Shown here piece after piece: positions 21,760 through 29,834 of a stretch of DNA of 33,305 bases. Source of the stretch: an uncultured Spirochaetaceae bacterium. GTDB lineage: Bacteria > Spirochaetota > Spirochaetia > Treponematales > Treponemataceae. A program made the translations under genes and the position numbers. The stretch lies in NCBI GenBank assembly GCA_902799965.1, contig CADCCO010000017.1, forward strand, positions 1 to 33,305. Direction: 5' to 3'. The notes below the pieces were generated by a model that was not told the origin of the DNA, did no database searches, and saw nothing but the letters and a program-made list of their open reading frames with translations. Positions within the stretch are counted from its first letter, which is position 1; every line of letters starts with the position of its first letter.

Positions 21760-24654
21760 ATGGCTGGAAGTAAAAAAAACGCGCCGCTCGCTTCGGAATT
21801 CATCAGCGTAAGGGGCGCAAGGGAACACAATTTAAAGAACGTTAGCGTCGATTTGCCGCGCAACAAGCTGGTCGTCATAAGCGGCTTGTCCGGCAGCGGA
21901 AAAAGCTCGCTCGCCTTTGACACGCTCTTTGCGGAAGGACAGCGGCGCTACATGGAAAGCCTTTCAAGCTACGCGCGGCAGTTCATGGGAACGATGGACA
22001 AGCCCGACGTTGACTTAATCGAAGGACTAAGCCCGGCCATTTCAATCGAGCAAAAGACAACCCACAACAACCCGCGCTCCACCGTGGGAACCGTTACGGA
22101 AATTTACGACTATTACCGCTTGCTTTTCGCGCGCGTCGGAAAGGCGCACTGTCCCAATTGCGGCCGCGAAATAAAAGAGCAGAGCGTCGACCAAATCATC
22201 GACGCGATTTTGTCGTGGAAGGACGGCGAGCGCCTTACGATTTTGGCGCCGGTCGTTCGCGGAAAAAAAGGCGAGCACCAGAAAATTTTTGACGACGCAA
22301 AGACGGCGGGCTTTGTCCGCGCCCGCGTTGACGGAATAATGTGCGACCTTGACGAAGGCGTGAAGCTGGACAAGCAAAAAAAGCACACGATAGAAATGGT
22401 CGTTGACCGCATTGTTTTGAAGGAAGGAATTCGCAAGCGCCTTGCCGACTCTTTGGAAACAGCGCTCAACGCCGCCAACGGAATCGTGATTGTCTTGCGC
22501 CGCGTTCAGCAGGACGAAAACAATTTTACGGAGCAGGAAGTTTTCTTTAGCCAAAAGAACGCTTGCCCCGACTGCGGAATTTCAATCCCGGAATTGCAGC
22601 CCCGGCTTTTTTCTTTTAACAATCCTTTTGGCGCCTGCCCCGAATGCACCGGCATCGGCCAAAAAATGGAATGGGACTTGAACAAGATAATTCCCGACAA
22701 GTCCAAGTCCTTTAACGAAGGCGGCTTGCCCTTTTACAATCCAGATAGCGAATGGTCGCGCGCGATGTTCGGAGCGGTGGCCGAGGCCGCGGACTTTAGC
22801 CTTGACACGCCGCTTGAAAAATTGACTGCCAAGCAGTTTGACTTTTTGATGAACGGCGACGAAAAAAAAGTTTTGCGCTGGGTTTACCAAAAGCAAAGCG
22901 GCGAGGGCTGGTCTGAATACAAGCGGCCTTGGCTTGGCGTTATGGCCGACATGAACCGCCGCCACGCGGAGGCTTGGGGTGAAAGCCAGCGCGCGAAGAT
23001 GGAAGAAAAATTTATGTCCGTCAGCGAATGTTCGGTTTGCCACGGCGCGCGCTTGCGCAAAGAGGCGCTTGGCGTTACGGTTGGCGGAAAAAACATAATC
23101 GAATTGACCGCTCTTAGCGTGACGGATTCTATCGACTTTTTTGACAAGATAAAATTCACTCAGACTGAATTGCAAATCGCGGCGCAAGTCATAAAGGAGA
23201 TCCGCGCGCGCCTTGCGTTCTTGAAAAACGTTGGCCTTGAATATTTGACGCTGGACAGAAGCGCGGGCACCCTTAGCGGCGGCGAGGCGCAGAGAATCCG
23301 CTTGGCCACGCAAATCGGAAGCGCGCTTACCGGCGTTATGTACATTCTTGACGAGCCGAGCATCGGCTTGCACCAGCGCGACAACCAGCGCTTGATCGAC
23401 ACGCTTGTCCGCCTGCGCGACTTGGGCAACACCGTCATTGTCGTTGAGCACGACGAGCAGACTTTGCGGACCGCCGACTATTTGGTCGACATGGGGCCGG
23501 GCGCGGGCGTGAACGGCGGAAACGTCGTGGCGGCCGGAAGCCCCGCCGACGTCGCTAAAGTCAAGAAAAGCTTGACCGGCCAGTATTTGGCCGGAACCCT
23601 TTGCATGGACATCCCCAAAAAGCGGCGCGCGGGGAACGGAAGCTTTATCGAAATTTTTGGCGCCCGCGAGCACAACTTGAAAAACATCGACGTGAAAATT
23701 CCGCTTGGAACTTTCACTTGCATAACGGGAGTTTCGGGAAGCGGCAAGTCGACGCTTTTGAGCGACATACTTTTTCCCGCCGCTTCGAACAAAACTATGC
23801 GGACAAAGTATCCGGTCGGCGCGCATCAAAAAGTAGAAGGCCTGGCCGCCATCGACAAAGTGATTAACATCGACCAAAGCCCGATTGGAAGAACGCCGCG
23901 CTCAAACCCGGCCACTTACATCGGAGTCTTTAACGGAATCCGCGACTTGTTCGCGTCGCTGCCCGAAAGCAAGGCGCGCGGCTATTTGCCGGGCCGCTTT
24001 AGCTTTAACGTAAAGGGCGGCCGCTGCGAAAACTGCCAGGGCGCGGGAACGATTCAAATTGAAATGAATTTCTTGCCGGACGTTTTCATCCAGTGCGACG
24101 TGTGCCGGGGAAAGCGCTTTAACAAGGAAACGCTTGACGTTTTGTACAAGGGCAAGAGCATAAACGACGTTCTTAACATGACGGTCGATGAGGCTTGCGA
24201 CTTTTTTGTTTCGATTCCGCACATTTCGCGAAAGCTTGAAACGCTAAAGTCCGTGGGCTTGGGCTACATTGAACTGGGCCAGTCCGCGCTCACTTTGAGC
24301 GGAGGCGAGGCTCAGCGCGTGAAGCTTGCCAACGAGCTTAGCAAGGTCCAGACGGGAAAAACCCTTTACATTTTGGACGAGCCTACGACCGGCCTGCACT
24401 TTGCCGACGTAAAGCAATTGATGGGAGTGATTCAGCGCTTGGTGGACGCGGGAAACAGCGTCGTCATGATTGAGCACAACCTTGACGTTATTTGCCAGGC
24501 GGACTGGATTATAGATTTGGGGCCGGAAGGCGGAAGCGGCGGCGGCACCGTCGTGACTGTCGGAACTCCCGAGCAGGCGGCGGAATGCAAGGATTCTTGG
24601 ACAGGCCGCTACATAAAGGAAACGCTGGAAAAAGAAAAAGCGCGAAAAAAGTGA
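21760..24654 (+). CDS. uvrA: Excinuclease ABC subunit A
   Basis: 964 residues, full length for UvrA, the damage-recognition ATPase of nucleotide excision repair. Two ABC ATPase modules: Walker A GLSGSGKSS (42-50) and GVSGSGKST (about 657-665). Signature motifs LSGGEAQR occur in both halves, as do the Walker B/ILDEPSIGLHQRD and ILDEPTTGLHFAD segments. Zinc-binding Cys pairs are visible at CPNCGRE and, in larger modules, at CPDC with CPEC and CENC with CDVC. No regulatory SOS box is seen. No Shine-Dalgarno precedes the ATG. The lptD-like gene starts 43 bases after its stop, so co-transcription is possible. Confidence 0.97.
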   Translation: MAGSKKNAPLASEFISVRGAREHNLKNVSVDLPRNKLVVISGLSGSGKSSLAFDTLFAEGQRRYMESLSSYARQFMGTMDKPDVDLIEGLSPAISIEQKTTHNNPRSTVGTVTEIYDYYRLLFARVGKAHCPNCGREIKEQSVDQIIDAILSWKDGERLTILAPVVRGKKGEHQKIFDDAKTAGFVRARVDGIMCDLDEGVKLDKQKKHTIEMVVDRIVLKEGIRKRLADSLETALNAANGIVIVLRRVQQDENNFTEQEVFFSQKNACPDCGISIPELQPRLFSFNNPFGACPECTGIGQKMEWDLNKIIPDKSKSFNEGGLPFYNPDSEWSRAMFGAVAEAADFSLDTPLEKLTAKQFDFLMNGDEKKVLRWVYQKQSGEGWSEYKRPWLGVMADMNRRHAEAWGESQRAKMEEKFMSVSECSVCHGARLRKEALGVTVGGKNIIELTALSVTDSIDFFDKIKFTQTELQIAAQVIKEIRARLAFLKNVGLEYLTLDRSAGTLSGGEAQRIRLATQIGSALTGVMYILDEPSIGLHQRDNQRLIDTLVRLRDLGNTVIVVEHDEQTLRTADYLVDMGPGAGVNGGNVVAAGSPADVAKVKKSLTGQYLAGTLCMDIPKKRRAGNGSFIEIFGAREHNLKNIDVKIPLGTFTCITGVSGSGKSTLLSDILFPAASNKTMRTKYPVGAHQKVEGLAAIDKVINIDQSPIGRTPRSNPATYIGVFNGIRDLFASLPESKARGYLPGRFSFNVKGGRCENCQGAGTIQIEMNFLPDVFIQCDVCRGKRFNKETLDVLYKGKSINDVLNMTVDEACDFFVSIPHISRKLETLKSVGLGYIELGQSALTLSGGEAQRVKLANELSKVQTGKTLYILDEPTTGLHFADVKQLMGVIQRLVDAGNSVVMIEHNLDVICQADWIIDLGPEGGSGGGTVVTVGTPEQAAECKDSWTGRYIKETLEKEKARKK

Positions 24655-24697
24655 TTTTGTCGCGGCGGCAAATGTCGCGACTGTTTTATAAAAAGTA

Positions 24698-27600
24698 ATG
24701 TTTAAAAAAGGCGTTTGGAAAAAAGTTTTTCTTCTCATTGCGGCGCAGGCCTTTTTGTCGGGCTCTTTTTTTGCCCAAGAGGCCGAAGCCGCCGCAAATG
24801 AAAATTCTTCCAGCCAAACGACTTTGGTTCAAACAAAAGAGGAAGCCGCCGCCGAAAAATTGAAGGCCGAGAACGCGGCCGCGACTGAAAGCGCGGCTGA
24901 TTCTTCCGCGGCTGAAAGCGCCGCCGCCGGCGAATCGGCGCAAGAGGATAGTTCCGCAAAAAGCAAAAAAGAAAAGAAAAAAAAGAAGGACAAGGAAAGC
25001 AAGGAAGAAAAAAAAGAAAAGAAAGACGAGCGCACTGTCATTACGATTATGAACGCGCTCAAAAGCGGAAACAAAAAGGACGAAAAAAACGGCGACGAGC
25101 TTTTGACTTTTGAAGGCAACGTAAAAATTTCGGTTGAAAAAAACGGAAGCAAAACGATTATCTCCGCCGACAAAGTTTCTTACAACCGCGCGCGCGACAT
25201 GCTCTTTGCCGAAGGCTCGGTAAAGCTTGAGCAAACGGAAGCCAACGGCGGCACGCAATCGATTTCAAGCGACAGCCTTTTGTTCAACACGGAAACGCTT
25301 GAAGGCGTGTTTGACAATTCGCGCGTCGTCAAGGCCGAAAGCAACGCGATCAACTTGCCGTCCGGATCGAAGATTACCGTCGCCTCCGACTTGTTCGCGC
25401 GCGACGACAGCGGCACGATTTCGTTCAAGAACGGTTCTCTTACCTTTTGCGACGAAGAAGAAAATCCCCACTGGCGAATCAAGGCCAGCCGCATTTGGCT
25501 TTTGCCGGGAAACGAGTTCGCATTTTTGAACGCGCTTGTTTACGCCGGCCCGGTTCCCGTCCTTTATTTGCCGGCCTTTTACTATCCAAAAGACGAATTG
25601 ATTTTTAACCCGGTCTTTGGTTACAGAAACCGCGCGGGCTACTACTTTCAGACTTCGACATACATCATCGGAAGAAAGCCGCTGGACACAGGCTCCAAGG
25701 ACAAAAAAAACGAAAGCGACATTTTGGGCGACTATTTTAGCTTGATAAAGCCCACAAAGTTGATGGACCAAAAGCTTGAGGGCCTTGTGCTTCACAATTT
25801 GGACACTGAATACAAGGGCAACACTTCAAACTATTTGAAAATTCTTCTTGACTACTACACGAACATCGGCGTTTCAACCGGTATCGCCGGAGCCTACACT
25901 GGCGGAAACGGAATTCCGTCCGTCGAGGCCAGCGCGATTTTGGGCTTTTCAAACGTAGTCTTCCAAGACCCGAAAAGCTCCAACTGGCATTCGTTCGCGG
26001 CCAGCGGAATCGAATACAAGGACACGTCAAGCTTTATGGGCGTGTGGATGCCCTTCCGCTACAAGGCCAACCTTAAAATCAGCGGCAGCGTTCCGTTCAG
26101 TTATTCATTGTCTATGCCGATTTATTCCGACCCCTTCTTTGATTACGACTTTGGCGACCGCGGAGAAACGATGGACTGGTTCAGCTATTTGCTGAACAAC
26201 CCTAACCAAGACCATTCGACAAAGACGGAAAAAGAAAAGCAGGACGCGGCCGAGGTTTCTTCGTTCTCTTGGAGCAACAACCTTTCGTACACAATTCCGG
26301 TTCCTGAATCCTGGCAGCCGGCGATCACTAGCCTTTCGATTTCTTCGTTCAATTCTTCGATTTCGTTCACGGAGGCGACGTCGCAGTTCAGCAACTTGTC
26401 GCAGATTGAAGTTTCGGACAAGTGGTCGGAATACACGCCCAACCGAAAATTTTTCTATCCGTCAACCGTAACGCCCTTGAGCGCCGGCATTAGAGTTTCG
26501 GGAACCGTTTTCTCTACCTCGACAAAAAAAGCGGCCAAGGTAAAAAAGTCGGACAAGCAGCTGGCGCTGGAGTTGGGCAGCCCGAATTTTGACTTGGAAG
26601 AAGAGGGCGGCGAAGAAAAGAAGGACGGCGAAAAAGAAGGCGAGAAAAAAACGGAAACGGCCGCGTCTGAAAACGGCGAAAAAAACACATTGCTTGACGA
26701 CAAGCTTTTGCCGGACTTGAGCTTTAGCCTGCCAAGCCAAAGCGAGATGACGCCTTTTTCGTATTCGCTTACATACACATTCAGCCCGGATTTTTCTTCG
26801 CAGTTGAACTACGCTTCCGAGCCGCTTAAGACCGCCGGCGACTTTGACTTTAACAGGGCCAAGTCTTCTTACATTCAGGTAAAGGCTCCGCTAACGCTGA
26901 ATTCGGACTTGGGCCTTTACGACAAATTTTTTGGCGTTACGAACAACATTACGTTTGAGACGCTCTACCAAAAGCACCCTTACATCGCCGACGCTCATAC
27001 CGACTCCAACGGCGTTAGCAACGGCGGCTATTCGGAGTCGTCAAAGAAGTCCTTGATAGAAACCGACTACAAGGCAAGCTACATGAAGCTTTACAGCTCG
27101 AACGCCGTTGTCTTTAGGCCGCTCGTTTATTTTCCGCACTTTAAGGAAAGCCAAATTTCTTGGAACACGACAGTCAACTGGCTTCGCACGCAGTTCATCG
27201 GAGACGCGGACAATCCTGAATGGGATTATTTGACGGTCGACTGGACCGACAGGGAGTCCATCACTTCGCACACGCTGAACGCGACGCTTGCCGCCAACGA
27301 GCTTGGCGAGCGCTTTAAGCAAAGCCTTACGCTGACCGCGACTCTTCCGCCGCAAGTGGACAAGTACTACGCCACGCTAAACTTGACTTTTCCATACGTG
27401 ACGGCCACGGCCGAAACCGGCATTTCCAAAAAAAGCGCCGACGAAAACGAATGGAAAAAAGAGCCGTTCCGCCAGTCGATGACAATATCTTTGTTCAACT
27501 CAAAGCTTAAGTTCACCGAGTCCTACAACTACAACCTTGAGGACAACTATCACGACTCGCTTAAGCTGGCGCTTTCTTTTGGCGGCTTGCAGGCTTCTTA

Positions 27601-28279
27601 CACGATGCTGTACACGACTCCCTACGACTTTGACGGCGACACTTACAACGCCGACGGTTCTGTAGCCTCGCGCGGAAAGGGCTGGGTGGCGCAAAAGGAA
27701 AAGGAATTCATTCCGTACTCGCTTTCGCTGGCCTACGCAAGCTCCGGAAAGAATTTCAAGATGTGGAAGAACCGCATTGAAATTTCTCCCGGCCTTTCGA
27801 CCAGCATTTCATACGACTTTGTGCGCCCAACGCAGTCGTACTTTATTTTCACGCCGTCAATCACTTTCCGCTTGCATAAATTTTTCTACGTGAAGTTTTC
27901 CATGGAAACGAGGAACGACGTTATTTACCGCTACTTCCAGGACGCTATGGGAACGCCGGGCCGCATTCCAGGCGAAACAAACCCCTTTATTGACTTGATT
28001 AACGGCTTCCGCTTTGACGACGAAAGCTTGCGCAAGTCGAGCGGCTTTAAGCTAAAGTCATTTATGCTTCAGATTACGCACGACTTGCACGACTGGGACT
28101 TTAACATGAAGTTCAAGATTTCGCCGCGCCTTGTAACGCCCACGAACGGACAGAAGTACTACGACTTTTCTCCGTACTTTTCTTTGTCGGTCGTCTGGCG
28201 CCCGATGGACAGCATCAAGACGAAGATCGCCGACAAGTACGGCGACTTTGTTCTCAACTCAAGCGACGCGGATGAATGA
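24698..28279 (+). CDS. lptD: LptD/OstA-type outer-membrane beta-barrel protein
   Basis: 1193 residues. A signal peptide (about 1-26) is followed by a low-complexity Ala/Glu/Ser then Lys/Glu linker (about 27-112). An OstA/LptA-like beta-jellyroll region follows (about 130-260; LTFEGNVKISVEKNG, FAEGSVKLEQT). Then comes the conserved LptD junction CDEEENPHWRIKASRI (251-266) with VPVLYLPAFYYP (286-297), and a large barrel with alternating aromatic strands to the C-terminus. In Gram-negatives LptD inserts LPS into the outer membrane. Treponemes keep LptD-like proteins although T. pallidum lacks LPS, so the cargo may be another glycolipid. A second acidic/basic insert (about residues 635-665) interrupts the barrel, likely a surface or periplasmic loop. 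No Shine-Dalgarno. Confidence 0.85.
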   Translation: MFKKGVWKKVFLLIAAQAFLSGSFFAQEAEAAANENSSSQTTLVQTKEEAAAEKLKAENAAATESAADSSAAESAAAGESAQEDSSAKSKKEKKKKKDKESKEEKKEKKDERTVITIMNALKSGNKKDEKNGDELLTFEGNVKISVEKNGSKTIISADKVSYNRARDMLFAEGSVKLEQTEANGGTQSISSDSLLFNTETLEGVFDNSRVVKAESNAINLPSGSKITVASDLFARDDSGTISFKNGSLTFCDEEENPHWRIKASRIWLLPGNEFAFLNALVYAGPVPVLYLPAFYYPKDELIFNPVFGYRNRAGYYFQTSTYIIGRKPLDTGSKDKKNESDILGDYFSLIKPTKLMDQKLEGLVLHNLDTEYKGNTSNYLKILLDYYTNIGVSTGIAGAYTGGNGIPSVEASAILGFSNVVFQDPKSSNWHSFAASGIEYKDTSSFMGVWMPFRYKANLKISGSVPFSYSLSMPIYSDPFFDYDFGDRGETMDWFSYLLNNPNQDHSTKTEKEKQDAAEVSSFSWSNNLSYTIPVPESWQPAITSLSISSFNSSISFTEATSQFSNLSQIEVSDKWSEYTPNRKFFYPSTVTPLSAGIRVSGTVFSTSTKKAAKVKKSDKQLALELGSPNFDLEEEGGEEKKDGEKEGEKKTETAASENGEKNTLLDDKLLPDLSFSLPSQSEMTPFSYSLTYTFSPDFSSQLNYASEPLKTAGDFDFNRAKSSYIQVKAPLTLNSDLGLYDKFFGVTNNITFETLYQKHPYIADAHTDSNGVSNGGYSESSKKSLIETDYKASYMKLYSSNAVVFRPLVYFPHFKESQISWNTTVNWLRTQFIGDADNPEWDYLTVDWTDRESITSHTLNATLAANELGERFKQSLTLTATLPPQVDKYYATLNLTFPYVTATAETGISKKSADENEWKKEPFRQSMTISLFNSKLKFTESYNYNLEDNYHDSLKLALSFGGLQASYTMLYTTPYDFDGDTYNADGSVASRGKGWVAQKEKEFIPYSLSLAYASSGKNFKMWKNRIEISPGLSTSISYDFVRPTQSYFIFTPSITFRLHKFFYVKFSMETRNDVIYRYFQDAMGTPGRIPGETNPFIDLINGFRFDDESLRKSSGFKLKSFMLQITHDLHDWDFNMKFKISPRLVTPTNGQKYYDFSPYFSLSVVWRPMDSIKTKIADKYGDFVLNSSDADE

Positions 28280-28290
28280 TGAAAAAAAAT

Positions 28291-28403
28291 AAAAAACGCT
28301 CTCGCGGAAATTCGAACGGCTGCGAACGATGAACTTATAGGGCAAAGAGATTAGCTTAACGTTCATAAGTTCTCGCCGTCCGCATTTCCGCTGCGCGTTT
28401 TTT
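28291..28403. repeat. Palindromic element, divergent member; likely bidirectional terminator
   Basis: AAAAAACGCTCTCG at the left and CTGCGCGTTTTTT at the right, the same ends as the other elements. Inside: GCGGAAAT/ATTTCCGC, CGGC/GCCG and GAACTTAT/ATAAGTTC around a loop of about 26 bases. It lacks the CAATTT inner hairpin and ATGTACATC. It fills the gap between convergent lptD (+) and transporter (-) genes, with T-runs on both strands. Confidence 0.7.
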
Positions 28404-28412
28404 ATTTTTTCC

Positions 28413-29777
28413 CTATTTATCCGCCGCTAGGCAGAACATTACGCGCTTTTCGTTGTAGAAAAGGAGGATGGCGGCGCCGAGGGCGCAGCAGGCGGAGGCG
28501 GTCCAGGCGACGATTCGGTAGCCCATGCCGCTTGAGCGCGAAATCGTGGCCAGGCTTGTAAAGGCCAGCATGGCGGCGCTTTGGCCCAGCTTAAAGGCAA
28601 AGGTTCGCGCGGCGAAGAACATTCCCGACCTGTTTTGGCCGGTGGCGGCTTCTTCCGCCTGCGCCACGTCGGCGACCATCGCTTGCGGCAAAATGCCAAA
28701 GGCCGCCATCGGGAAGGCGCCCGCCAAAACGATCAGCGCCGCCTGCGCCAGTTGGGGAATCGCCAATGATTTGCCGCACAAGCCGGTGAACAAAAAGTCC
28801 GCCGCGAAGAACAAAAAGGCCGCCAAAACGACTTTCTTTTTTCCGAACTTTTTCGCCAAAAGATTTACCGGAAAGTAGAACAAAAGCGAAACCGCCGTCA
28901 AGCCGATGAACATCGTCGAAGCGTATGTTTCGGGCAAGGCCAAGAGCGCGGTCACAAAAAATGGAAGGCCTGTTTGGAACATCGTAAGCGCGAACCAATA
29001 AATCACGTCTTGGCCGACAAAAATTCTAAAGTCCTTGTTGGAAAAAGTCTTGGCCAGCGAGGCGAACATCGGGGTTTTTTCGGAGGCCGCTTCTTGGCAG
29101 TAGTCCTTTTCTTTTAGGAAGAGGCCGGGAACCAGCATAAAGCAAACGGCCAGCGCCGAAAAAATGGCGAACGTGACCCTCATCGCGGGGACGCGGCTCA
29201 TTCCGCAAGAAACAAAGGCCGACCAAACGCTTGGCGCCAAATATGAAATCGCCGTTCCCACGATAAAGGTTAGCGAAATGCTTGTGGAAAGCGCCAATTT
29301 TTCTTCCTGCGACTTGGCAAGTTCCGCGATAAGGGAAGTGTAGGGCGTGTAGTAGCAAGTGAGCAAAAAGTAGTACAAAAGGACAAAGACGAAAAGCCAA
29401 GCCGTGTTGACCGCGCTTATTCCGTTGACCGGCGCGCAAAAAATAAGAACCGTGCAAAGGCCAAAGGGAACGGCGGAATAGCGCAAAAAGGGAACGCGGC
29501 GCCCCAGCGGAGAGCGGCAGTTGTCCGAAAGGTTTCCCACCAGAGGATCGGTAACAGCGTCAAAAAGGCGGCCCAAAGCGCCAATCAAGCCGATTATCGT
29601 AAGGACGCCAAAAATCACGCGGCCCTGCGGAACAAAAAGGGGCATTCCGCCGCCGATTTCCGCCTGGTCGGGCTGGTAAAAGTACACAAGCCAAGAAGCC
29701 ACAAGGCCGCTAAGAATCGGCCAGCCCAATTGTCCTATGGCGTATAGCCAAATCACGCTTTTTGTCAATTTCTTCAT
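28413..29777 (-). CDS. GPH-family (MelB-like) sugar/cation symporter, MFS
   Basis: 454 residues with about 12 hydrophobic segments. The family signature is in the first cytoplasmic loop: FDAVTDPLVGNLSD, then SPLGRRVPFL, as in melibiose/glucuronide-type GPH carriers. The central loop (about 215-240) separates two six-helix halves, and the start of the second half (FRIFVGQDVIYWFALTMFQTG) is also typical. Expected to bring in a glycoside or oligosaccharide with Na+ or H+; the substrate cannot be read from the sequence. The ATG at 29777 is preceded only by GGAAG one base away, and by a -10 box 6 bases away. Divergent from lon with overlapping promoters. Confidence 0.87.
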   Translation of the reverse strand: MKKLTKSVIWLYAIGQLGWPILSGLVASWLVYFYQPDQAEIGGGMPLFVPQGRVIFGVLTIIGLIGALGRLFDAVTDPLVGNLSDNCRSPLGRRVPFLRYSAVPFGLCTVLIFCAPVNGISAVNTAWLFVFVLLYYFLLTCYYTPYTSLIAELAKSQEEKLALSTSISLTFIVGTAISYLAPSVWSAFVSCGMSRVPAMRVTFAIFSALAVCFMLVPGLFLKEKDYCQEAASEKTPMFASLAKTFSNKDFRIFVGQDVIYWFALTMFQTGLPFFVTALLALPETYASTMFIGLTAVSLLFYFPVNLLAKKFGKKKVVLAAFLFFAADFLFTGLCGKSLAIPQLAQAALIVLAGAFPMAAFGILPQAMVADVAQAEEAATGQNRSGMFFAARTFAFKLGQSAAMLAFTSLATISRSSGMGYRIVAWTASACCALGAAILLFYNEKRVMFCLAADK

Positions 29778-29783
29778 TCTTCC

Positions 29784-29813
29784 ATTGTATCATAAAACTT
29801 GCCGATTTTGCAA
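29784..29813 (-). promoter_or_regulatory. Promoter of the GPH transporter gene
   Basis: Minus strand: TTGCAA (29813-29808), 18-base spacer, TACAAT (29789-29784). The transcription start would coincide with the ATG at 29777. It overlaps the lon promoter. Confidence 0.6.
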
Positions 29814-29827
29814 AAATTCTTTATATT
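29799..29827 (+). promoter_or_regulatory. Promoter of lon
   Basis: TTGCCG (29799-29804), 17-base spacer, TATATT (29822-29827), 7 bases before the ATG at 29835. It overlaps the divergent transporter promoter. No CIRCE or other heat-shock operator is seen. Confidence 0.5.
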
Positions 29828-29834
29828 TAAAGAT

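Noticed and set aside
22582..23877. Long minus-strand open frame (431 codons) inside uvrA
   Set aside because: Antisense shadow of the GC-rich uvrA codons; composition is typical of a reverse frame and no start signals are seen.
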